DNA from: Desulfatibacillaceae bacterium
GTDB taxonomy: Bacteria > Desulfobacterota > Desulfobacteria > Desulfobacterales > Desulfatibacillaceae
Direction of reading: 5' to 3'
DNA length: 15,474 nt
Assembly: GCA_030018745.1 (NCBI GenBank)
Contig: JASEHB010000011.1
Span: 1 to 15,474 of the forward strand
The translations under genes and the position numbers were made by a program. Position 1 is the stretch's first letter, and each line of letters starts with the position of its first letter. A model generated the notes under the pieces. The model did not search any database. It was given only the letters and a program-made list of their open reading frames with translations, and was not told the DNA's origin. This document shows positions 1 through 5,924 of this stretch, in pieces.

Positions 1-959
1 GGCAGGGCCGCGCAGTTTACCTTTATCAACGGCTTTTTCGCCCGCGGGCTGGCGTTGTGGATAACCTTGGCAAGGAGGTCCTTTCCTGTTCCGGTGGGGC
101 CTTCTATGAGAACTGTTGCGTCAGAGGCGGCCACCACGGGAATTATCTCAAAGAGCCGCCCAATTGCCGGGCTTTGGCCCACCATGTCGAAAAATGTGTA
201 TTTGTCACGAATGACCCCTTCAAGCTGATACATCAAAGAAAGGTCCGAAAGGGTGACAAGCCCGCCGATGACCCGGCCCTGCTCGTTTTTTAAGGCCATG
301 TAGCGGGCGCGCACGGGTATGCGCTCTCCCTTGCTGGTTTTAAGTATGCCCTCGCGGCTCATGCGGGGCTTTGCGTCTTCAATGGTTTTTTGCAGAAGAT
401 AGACATCCGGGTTCACCTTGTGGGCAAAGAGCATGGAAAAATGCTTGCCCAGTATTTGGCTTCTGGCATATCCGGTCAAAGTTTCGGCTGTTGCATTGAA
501 AAAGCTGATGTGACCGCCCCTGTCAACGGTGAGCACGCCTGTTTCAAGGGTATCAAGAATTGTTTTGAGCCTTCTGTCCTCGTGCCGTAACCTGTTGAGC
601 AGATCCCTGAATGCGCTGTGATCCTGAAAAAGGGCTGCATGGCCTGCTGTTTTGCCGTTTTCGTCAACAATTGCCCGCCATACGGGGTTTATGTCGGCAG
701 TCGGAGCTTGGCGCTCTGCGCTCCCAGAAGGCCCGGCAATGTCCGGCTCAAAGCCCAGCGCCTTTTTGCAGCTCTTTCCAATCAACTCGTCTTCTGCCTT
801 GTCTGTAAGCCACAGAGCGGTTTTGTTGGCAAAAACAATTTTGCCCTTAAGGTCTGCAATCACAAGGCCAGCGCCGATGGAATCCAAGGCCGGGGCCATT
901 TCCAGCCAGGGAACAAAGGCCTTGTCTGCAAGCAATTCCTCGGCGCTTTTTTGGTTCAT
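1..959 (-). CDS. Sigma-54-dependent transcriptional activator, PAS-PAS-AAA+ (partial, C-terminus off the window)
   Basis: Leftward frame, open from ATG at 959 to the window edge (319 codons seen). It is expected to be a cytoplasmic enhancer-binding protein that hydrolyses ATP to open sigma-54 RNA polymerase promoters. Residues about 15-90 look like a first PAS domain (LDSIGAGLVIADLKGKIV), and about 131-245 like a second (ILDTLETGVLTVDRGGHISF). The AAA+ module starts near residue 258 (DMVGQSPAIGRLFEIIP), with Walker A GPTGTGKD at 287-294 and then HNASPRAKKPLIKVNC. The GAFTGA loop, Walker B and the DNA-binding domain would lie beyond position 1. There is no N-terminal receiver domain, so control is presumably through the PAS domains. 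The start overlaps the upstream kinase stop (ATGA), and GGAG lies 7 nt before it. This is the third gene of the signalling operon. Confidence 0.93.
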   Translation of the reverse strand, partial: MNQKSAEELLADKAFVPWLEMAPALDSIGAGLVIADLKGKIVFANKTALWLTDKAEDELIGKSCKKALGFEPDIAGPSGSAERQAPTADINPVWRAIVDENGKTAGHAALFQDHSAFRDLLNRLRHEDRRLKTILDTLETGVLTVDRGGHISFFNATAETLTGYARSQILGKHFSMLFAHKVNPDVYLLQKTIEDAKPRMSREGILKTSKGERIPVRARYMALKNEQGRVIGGLVTLSDLSLMYQLEGVIRDKYTFFDMVGQSPAIGRLFEIIPVVAASDATVLIEGPTGTGKDLLAKVIHNASPRAKKPLIKVNCAAL

Positions 960-2116
960 GATGCTGCTCCGGGAAGGTGAAGCGTGAATACTGACCCTTT
1001 GCCCGGCTCGCTTATGAAGGATACATCCCCATTGTGACGCCGGGCTATTTTTTGGGTGAGCAAAAGCCCCACCCCCGTGCCGTTTTTGCCCTTGGTGGTG
1101 AAAAATTCGGAAAAAATCTTTGATTGCACCGAAGAATCCATGCCCGGCCCGCTATCGGCTATTTCATAGGACACCCCCTTGCCGGAAATGCGGCGGACAG
1201 AAAGATTCACAGTTTTTTCCCCTGGCGTGGCTTCCGGGGAGAGGCAGGCGTCAACCGCGTTATCCAGAAGGTTTTGAAGGCAAAGGGATATGGCCTTTTC
1301 GTCCATGAAAAGGGCAGGGCCTGGACCTGCATATTGGGCATAAAGGCTTACGCCAGACTGCTGCGCCTTGCCGCAAAGGGCCTCAACAGCCGAGCGGGCC
1401 GGGGCGTCCGGGTCCACAGGCTCCGGGCTGACCGCATCGCTTTTGGCGTAATGCAGCAGATCCATTGCCAGGCGCGAGATTCGCTCAACATTGTTTTTGA
1501 CCATCTCCCAGCCCTGAATTAGATAATCCCTGTCATCAAGCTCAAGGCCTTTTTCAAGCACAAAGGCCCCTCCCTTCAATGAGCCTGCAATGTTTCTTAT
1601 GGTGTGGGCAAGGGCAGCGGCGGTCTGGCCCACGGCAGCCATGCGCTGGGCCTCCAGAAGCTTTTGGGTTTTTTCCTCCACCATGTGCTCAAGGCCCTGG
1701 GTGTAGCTCTCCAACTGCCTGCGCAGGGCTATTCTTCTGGCAGCCCTTTCCAGGGCAACCTTAAGAGCGTCATCGCTTACCGGCTTGGTTATAAAGTCGC
1801 TTGCCTGGTGTTTAAGGCTTTCCACAGCCAGGTCCATATCCCCGTGGCCGGTTATCATTATCACCTCAACGCCGGGGTCTTGGGTTTTTATCCGGTCCAG
1901 CAGCCATAATCCGTCATGGCCCGGCATTTTTATGTCTGTAAGCACAACGCATGGCTGGATGTTTTTAAAGGTTTCAAGGGCTGTCTGGGCATCAGGGGCC
2001 GTTTGCACGCAAAAGCCCTCGTCAGCAAGAATTGAGGAGAGAACCTTTCTTATGCCTGGCTCGTCATCCACAAGAAGGATGTTTTTGATCGTATTTTTGG
2101 CAACAGAGAAATTCAC
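956..2116 (-). CDS. Hybrid receiver-histidine kinase (REC-HisKA-HATPase)
   Basis: A 386-aa soluble protein with no membrane segment. Residues 10-125 are a receiver domain with acidic pair D17/D18, phospho-acceptor D61 (LTDIKMPG), T89 and K111 (ITKPV). A short coiled linker (about 126-158) leads to a dimerisation/phosphotransfer helix with H171 in AALAHTIRNIAGSLKGG. The ATPase domain has an N box (NLLDNAVDA, about 282-290), G1 box DSGPGM (321-326), F box EFFTTK (337-342) and G2 box GTGVGL (346-351). The H box has Thr after the His instead of the usual Glu/Asp. From memory, AHxIKN...GG boxes of this kind recur in deltaproteobacterial kinases. The start is GTG at 2116, overlapping the preceding kinase stop (GTGA) with only a weak SD, which suggests translational coupling. 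It probably takes phosphate from the membrane kinase or signals to the sigma-54 activator downstream; the partner order is inferred. Confidence 0.93.
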   Translation of the reverse strand: MNFSVAKNTIKNILLVDDEPGIRKVLSSILADEGFCVQTAPDAQTALETFKNIQPCVVLTDIKMPGHDGLWLLDRIKTQDPGVEVIMITGHGDMDLAVESLKHQASDFITKPVSDDALKVALERAARRIALRRQLESYTQGLEHMVEEKTQKLLEAQRMAAVGQTAAALAHTIRNIAGSLKGGAFVLEKGLELDDRDYLIQGWEMVKNNVERISRLAMDLLHYAKSDAVSPEPVDPDAPARSAVEALCGKAQQSGVSLYAQYAGPGPALFMDEKAISLCLQNLLDNAVDACLSPEATPGEKTVNLSVRRISGKGVSYEIADSGPGMDSSVQSKIFSEFFTTKGKNGTGVGLLLTQKIARRHNGDVSFISEPGKGSVFTLHLPGAAS

Positions 2117-4014
2117 GAATCAATAGCTTTCTGGGCAGGGAAGGAAAGGGTGAAAACCGCGCCCCCCTGCGGGGAGTTGGCAGCCCTTATTTCGCCGCCG
2201 CAATCTGTAACAATGCCATAGGTTATGGAAAGGCCAAGCCCTGTTCCCTCACCCACCCTCTTGGTGGTGAAAAAAGGCTCAAAAAGCCTGTCCATCACCA
2301 ATGGCTCAATGCCTTTTCCAGTATCGCCCACCTGTGCAATAACCTTTCCGTCTGCAAGTTTTGTGGAAAGGTAAATTATACGCCTTGCATTTTCCTGGGG
2401 TTTTCCGGCGGCAAAATTTTCATCAATGGCGTCTCTGGCGTTGATGAGCAGGTTTATGAAAACCTGCTCCAGGCGGCCTGCATCACCCAGGATTGGAGGA
2501 AGGCCTTCTTCAAGGCTCCATTCAACGGAAATGTTGCGCAGTTCAAGCTGACGGCGGAAAAACTCATGCGCTCTGACCATTATGTTATTAAGGTCAACAG
2601 GCGAAAGATCCATTTCCGGTTTTCTGCCAAACTCGCGCATGTGGTTTATTATGCGCGTTGCCCTGTCCACATGGGTGTCTATTTCACCGGCCATGTCTGC
2701 AAGCATATCCATGTCCGGGGCTGCATTCTCCTGCACGGCCTTGTCAATTTTGCGCACAATGAAGCTGGATGCGGATTTGATAACGGTAAGCGGCTGGTTG
2801 AGTTCGTGGGCGACCCCTGTGGCCATTTCTCCCAATGTGGCCATTTTGCCTGCATGGATGAGCTGCTGCTCGGCTGCCAGACGCGCCGTTATGTCGCTCG
2901 CTGTCACAAGAAGAACATCACCTCCGGGGAACTTGCCGGGCGAGATGCGTATGTCTGCAAAAAGGCGGCGGCCGTCCTTTGCTATCTGGCGCACCCTGTT
3001 GATAAGGGGGACTGACAATATAAGGCCTTTTATCCTCTCCTTTTCATCATCGCAGAAAAGATTTAAAAAATTGCTGCCCACAAGCTCGCTTTTTTCATAT
3101 CCGTAGATTTTGCGGGCAGCATCGTTGCAGTCGGTTATTTCAAGGGTGTTGCGATCCAACACAAACACGGCGTTGGGGATGTTATTGAATATGGCGAAGT
3201 ATATTTTCTCGGTCTGCTCAAGCTGCCTCTGCAATTGGCGGATGCCGCTTATGTCAAGACTCATCTCCATTGCAGCCACAACATTGCCTGCGTCATCTGT
3301 GAGGGGTGCGGTGCGCACCAGCCAGTGGCGGACTGTGCCGTCCTTGTCAAGGCCCATTTCCTCGCTGTGGTGGGTGCGGCCATCTTCAAAGGTGCGGGCC
3401 ACAGGGCAGTCCGGGCATTTGGATGACCGGCCCTTGTAGGCATGATAGCAGTAGTCTCCTGATTTGGGGTCAAACTGCCGGGCAAATTCGCGATTGTAGC
3501 CTATGAGCCGAAAGCGCCGGTCCTGAACTGTTATTATGCACGGCACGGTTTCAAAAAGCTGCTGGTATTCATCCCTCTGGCGGTTAAGCTCCCGCTGTTT
3601 GGCGTAAATTTCCCGGCCCATGCGGCTCACGGCCACGGCAAGCCTGCCAAGCTCATCATTCTGGCTCACATCTGCCCCGGCAAGGTAGTTGCCCCTTTCA
3701 AAGCGCCTTGTGGCACGCATGAGCGCATTGACCGGGCGGTTTACCACCTTTAAAATCATAAGGATTATTGCCCCGGAGGTGAGCAGGAGAATGGCTGCGG
3801 AAAAAACCAGGGTATTCCGGGTGAAGGATGCCAGATCCTCGCTGGCGTGGGCGGGGTCTGCGCCTATGGCCAGGGCTGCGGCATTGATATACTGGCTGCT
3901 GTAAAGTATGGTAAAGGCAGTCCAGGCCACAAGCCCCAGAAACAGGGGTATGCTCACAATGGCAAACAGCTTGAAAGCCAGGCGGCCCCTAAAAAACTCG
4001 ATAAACCGGATCAT
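2113..4014 (-). CDS. Membrane sensor histidine kinase (2TM-HAMP-PAS-PAS-HisKA-HATPase)
   Basis: A 633-aa inner-membrane sensor kinase. Two membrane helices (about 14-38 and 68-92) flank only about 30 residues of periplasmic loop, so sensing is probably cytoplasmic or within the membrane. A HAMP domain (about 90-145) follows, then PAS1 (about 153-265) with cysteines C189, C200 and C203 (C-x10-C-x2-C, ending KCPDCPV), and PAS2 (about 271-385, FNNIPNAVFVLDRNT). The kinase core has H403 in VAHELNQPL, an N box INLLINARDA (about 519-528), G1 DTGKG (564-568) and G2 GEGTGLGL (588-595). I chose ATG at 4014 because MIRFIEFFRG begins a normal cytoplasmic start before TM1 and AAGG lies upstream. A TTG at 4074 would add 20 atypical residues. 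This is the first gene of a three-gene operon. Confidence 0.94.
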   Translation of the reverse strand: MIRFIEFFRGRLAFKLFAIVSIPLFLGLVAWTAFTILYSSQYINAAALAIGADPAHASEDLASFTRNTLVFSAAILLLTSGAIILMILKVVNRPVNALMRATRRFERGNYLAGADVSQNDELGRLAVAVSRMGREIYAKQRELNRQRDEYQQLFETVPCIITVQDRRFRLIGYNREFARQFDPKSGDYCYHAYKGRSSKCPDCPVARTFEDGRTHHSEEMGLDKDGTVRHWLVRTAPLTDDAGNVVAAMEMSLDISGIRQLQRQLEQTEKIYFAIFNNIPNAVFVLDRNTLEITDCNDAARKIYGYEKSELVGSNFLNLFCDDEKERIKGLILSVPLINRVRQIAKDGRRLFADIRISPGKFPGGDVLLVTASDITARLAAEQQLIHAGKMATLGEMATGVAHELNQPLTVIKSASSFIVRKIDKAVQENAAPDMDMLADMAGEIDTHVDRATRIINHMREFGRKPEMDLSPVDLNNIMVRAHEFFRRQLELRNISVEWSLEEGLPPILGDAGRLEQVFINLLINARDAIDENFAAGKPQENARRIIYLSTKLADGKVIAQVGDTGKGIEPLVMDRLFEPFFTTKRVGEGTGLGLSITYGIVTDCGGEIRAANSPQGGAVFTLSFPAQKAIDS

Positions 4015-4080
4015 GACAAAGCCTTTTTGCTTGGGTTCAGCCAGCAGAATACAACAAGGGGCAACAAGTCGCAAGACGGA

Positions 4081-4096
4081 TGCAACACTTGTGCAA
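4081..4096 (-). promoter_or_regulatory. Candidate sigma-54-type (-24/-12) promoter of the signalling operon
   Basis: On the minus strand the sequence reads TTGCAC-AAGTG-TTGCA. The sigma-54 consensus is TGGCAC-N5-TTGCW, so spacing and the -12 element match exactly, and the -24 element differs at one base, which unfortunately belongs to the conserved GG pair. The predicted start near 4070 would give a leader of about 56 nt before ATG 4014. The operon itself encodes a sigma-54 activator, which makes autoregulation plausible. The same bases could instead be a direct-repeat activator site (TTGCA twice, 11 bp apart). Confidence 0.4.
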
Positions 4097-4138
4097 CAGT
4101 AGTCCGAGCGGGAAGGGTGTCAGGTTTTTTTTGGGGGG

Positions 4139-4166
4139 TTGCAAAATATGCTGCGATATTTTTGAA
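4139..4166. promoter_or_regulatory. Dyad symmetry in the divergent promoter region (candidate operator)
   Basis: Arms TTGCAAAATAT and ATATTTTTGAA flank a 6-nt centre (GCTGCG). Nine of eleven arm positions pair, with seven contiguous pairs next to the centre. It lies between the divergent kinase operon and the Fe-S protein gene, directly after T8 and G6 runs (4125-4138). A related GCAAATAT word recurs at 4174-4181. The size fits a dimeric regulator site. No T tract follows the hairpin, so a terminator is unlikely. Confidence 0.35.
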
Positions 4167-4219
4167 TCCTTTTAGCAAATATGAGGTTTTGCTTTTGGCT
4201 TATAAAGTTTCTTCAATTT

Positions 4220-4235
4220 TTGCAGGGGGGTTGCA
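4220..4235 (+). promoter_or_regulatory. Weak sigma-54-like element upstream of the Fe-S protein gene
   Basis: It reads TTGCAG-GGGGG-TTGCA. The -12 half and the spacing fit TGGCAC-N5-TTGCW, but the -24 half has two mismatches. It is notable mainly because it repeats the TTGCA-N6-TTGCA form of the element at 4081-4096, in the opposite direction. The predicted start near 4246 would leave a leader of about 25 nt that still contains the ribosome binding site at 4257-4264. Confidence 0.22.
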
Positions 4236-4264
4236 TTCTCCCCGGCAAAAAAAATCAAAAGGGG
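4225..4264 (+). promoter_or_regulatory. Leader with alternative G/C pairings overlapping the ribosome binding site
   Basis: G6 at 4225-4230, C4 at 4240-4243 and the Shine-Dalgarno AAAAGGGG at 4257-4264 lie in series before GTG 4271. The C4 block can pair either with the upstream G run (9-nt loop) or with the GGGG of the ribosome binding site (17-nt loop). The Shine-Dalgarno itself is clear and fixes the start at 4271. A switching role is speculative, since the stems are only 4 bp. Confidence 0.3.
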
Positions 4265-4270
4265 TTGACC

Positions 4271-5083
4271 GTGAAAGAGCTTAAATCGCCTGTGGATGTT
4301 CTCAAAATTGTTGACAAGTCCAACTGCCGCAAATGCGGAGAACCAACCTGCCTGGCATTTGCCACTGCGGTGATAAATGGCAGGAGAACCCTTGACGAAT
4401 GCCCGGCCATTCCAAAGGAAGAGCTTGCTCAATACAGCGTAAAAGGTCGGCGCGGCGCGGATATGGACAGGGATCAGAAGCAGTTTCTCGATCTGTTGAA
4501 AAACCGCATTCAGCAGACTGACCTTGAGCAGACGGCTGGCCGCATAGGGGCATCCTATGTCAATGGAAAGCTCACGGTTCCTGTTTGCGGCAAGCTTGTG
4601 AGCGTTGACGGGCAGGGCAACCTGTATTCGGAAATCCACCTGCATATGTGGCTGGCTGTTCCGCTTTTAAGCTACATACTCGACTGCCAGGGCGTGCCTC
4701 TTTCCGGACAATGGGTTTCATTTCGGGAGTTTTCCAAGGGTATGGAGTGGTATGGGCTTTTCCACAAGGTTTGCGAAGAATCCATGCGCAAGGTTGCAGA
4801 CAGCTACCCGGAGCTTTTTGATGACATGATGGATCTTTTCGGGGGTCGCAAGGCCCAGGACTTCCATCAGTCCGACATTGCCGTTACTCTCTATCCGCTT
4901 CCCCTTGTGCCTGTGCGCATCTGCTACTGGAAGCCCGGTGATGGCATGGATTCATCCCTGAATGTGTTTTTCGACTCCACAGCGGAGAAAAATCTGCCCG
5001 TGGAATCAATATATGCCCTTGCCGCAGGCCTTGCGCGGATGTTTGAGAAAATAGCCCTGCGCCACGGTGTTGTTGTGAGCTGA
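4271..5083 (+). CDS. 4Fe-4S domain protein, DUF3786-like
   Basis: A 270-aa cytoplasmic protein. Near the N-terminus C19, C22, C27 and C44 form C-x2-C-x4-C-x16-C (NCRKCGEPTCLAFA ... DECP). This closely resembles the 4Fe-4S module of the corrinoid iron-sulfur protein large subunit (AcsC/CdhE, PF04060 type). The rest (about 85-270) has the look of DUF3786: VDGQGNLYSEIHLHMWLAV, a WVSFREFSKG segment, then VRICYWKPGDGMDSSLNVFFD. The function of DUF3786 is not established; an anaerobic redox or corrinoid-related role is inference. The start is GTG 4271, with AAAAGGGG ending 6 nt upstream. An ATG at 4181 in the same frame would add 30 hydrophobic residues upstream of that ribosome binding site and is less likely. 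The gene is monocistronic, with a terminator 39 nt after its stop. Confidence 0.85.
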   Translation: MKELKSPVDVLKIVDKSNCRKCGEPTCLAFATAVINGRRTLDECPAIPKEELAQYSVKGRRGADMDRDQKQFLDLLKNRIQQTDLEQTAGRIGASYVNGKLTVPVCGKLVSVDGQGNLYSEIHLHMWLAVPLLSYILDCQGVPLSGQWVSFREFSKGMEWYGLFHKVCEESMRKVADSYPELFDDMMDLFGGRKAQDFHQSDIAVTLYPLPLVPVRICYWKPGDGMDSSLNVFFDSTAEKNLPVESIYALAAGLARMFEKIALRHGVVVS

Positions 5084-5113
5084 AAAGGCTGCTTTTTGCC
5101 TTTTGGAGGAAAT

Positions 5114-5162
5114 AAAAAAAACGGGGAAAAGCCTTTTAAAAGGCCTTTCCCCGCACTTTTTT
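5114..5162. terminator. Bidirectional rho-independent terminator
   Basis: A 16-bp stem (left arm 5122-5137, right arm 5138-5153, with one A-C mismatch and the central bases opening as the loop) is flanked by A8 on the left (5114-5121) and T6 on the right (5157-5162). It therefore works for both the rightward Fe-S protein gene ending at 5083 and the leftward outer-membrane protein gene ending at 5178. Confidence 0.93.
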
Positions 5163-5177
5163 CAAAAGCTGGTTTTG

Positions 5178-5795
5178 CTACCAGTAAATTTTAAACCCGG
5201 AGGAAATGACCCAGGCGTCCAGAGTAAGGGGGTCGGGGTTTGGAATGTTTTCCTCTTCCGTGCGGTTTGCAGCATAGCGGATGTCCAGAGAAAGGGCCGT
5301 ATTGGGCATGAGAAGCTCGTCAAGCAGGTAATCCGCCCCAAAGCAAAGGTGCCACCCGTAGTTGTCCTTTATGGATGTGTCTTGAAGGGGTGTAAAAAAA
5401 TGCTTGAAGTAATTCAAATAGTAGCCGCCGCCGCCGCCCAGGTAGGGCATGAAGTAATCCCCCAGGGTGGGCTGAAAGCGCAGCGAAAGCAGAATGGGCG
5501 TCTGATGAAGGTCGCCCACCTCCCGGTCATTTATGGTGAGCTTGGTGCGCACATGCTCAACATCCAAAACCAGGGCAAAGTTGTTTATGGGAAAATAGCT
5601 GGCGCTGGCGGCAAAGCCAAAAGCCGGATCAGCCCCCAGCTCGGCCTGGCCGCCAAAGGCTCCTTCATCGCCCTTGTATTGCCAGTAACCGGCGCGCAGG
5701 CCCAGGCTTGTCATGCCTGCTTCACCGGCCAGGGCCAGGCCCGGTACTACAACCATTATTGCGGCCAACAGCAAGGCTGCGGAAAGGCGCTTCAT
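5178..5795 (-). CDS. Outer-membrane beta-barrel protein, OmpW-like
   Basis: A 205-aa exported protein. A signal peptide (MKR, hydrophobic stretch 4-20, cleavage after A21-L-A23) is followed by alternating amphipathic segments typical of a small 8-stranded barrel: LGLRAGYWQYKGD, FGFAASASYFPINNFALVL, PILLSLRFQP, MPYLGGGGGYYLNYF, WHLCFGADYLL. The chain ends in FKIYW, with the C-terminal aromatic residue that BAM recognises in outer-membrane proteins. Size and the GGGGGYY turn fit the OmpW / outer-membrane beta-barrel family. The ligand is unknown. The Shine-Dalgarno AAGGAGGG sits just before ATG 5795. The gene has its own promoter (5875-5903) and terminator (5114-5162), so it is probably expressed apart from the PAP2 gene upstream. 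Confidence 0.87.
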   Translation of the reverse strand: MKRLSAALLLAAIMVVVPGLALAGEAGMTSLGLRAGYWQYKGDEGAFGGQAELGADPAFGFAASASYFPINNFALVLDVEHVRTKLTINDREVGDLHQTPILLSLRFQPTLGDYFMPYLGGGGGYYLNYFKHFFTPLQDTSIKDNYGWHLCFGADYLLDELLMPNTALSLDIRYAANRTEEENIPNPDPLTLDAWVISSGFKIYW

Positions 5796-5834
5796 TTATA
5801 GCCCTCCTTTTTTTCCCGGCAGGAAGAGTTCCCA

Positions 5835-5853
5835 ATGGAGGCAATTGCTCCAT
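5835..5853 (-). repeat. Short inverted repeat in the leader of the outer-membrane protein gene
   Basis: ATGGAG (5835-5840) and CTCCAT (5848-5853) are perfect arms around GCAATTG. It lies inside the predicted 5' leader, between the promoter and the ribosome binding site. It could be a small mRNA hairpin or an operator downstream of the promoter. Only six base pairs support it. Confidence 0.3.
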
Positions 5854-5874
5854 GCCTGTTTAAATTATCTGTTT

Positions 5875-5903
5875 ATTATAGCCGGGCGCGTAATGCTTGG
5901 CAA
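5875..5903 (-). promoter_or_regulatory. Sigma-70-type promoter of the outer-membrane protein gene
   Basis: On the minus strand TTGCCA (5898-5903), a 17-nt spacer and TATAAT (5875-5880) match the consensus in 5/6 and 6/6 positions. Transcription should start near 5868, giving a leader of about 70 nt before ATG 5795. This is the best sigma-70 promoter I see in the window. Confidence 0.75.
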
Positions 5904-5924
5904 GAAGGATTTTGCAAAAAGCCT

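Noticed and set aside
4015..4074. Upstream TTG start extending the membrane kinase by 20 residues
   Set aside because: The extra residues are atypical, the candidate -24/-12 promoter would leave almost no leader, and ATG 4014 has a usable ribosome binding site.
4181..4270. ATG 4181 as the start of the Fe-S protein, giving a hydrophobic N-terminal extension
   Set aside because: A strong AAAAGGGG ribosome binding site lies inside the extension, 6 nt before GTG 4271, and the family begins close to the cysteine motif.
5103..5801. 232-codon plus-strand frame opposite the outer-membrane protein gene
   Set aside because: It starts in the terminator hairpin and its translation has no family features, whereas the minus strand encodes a signal peptide and a barrel with a terminal aromatic residue.
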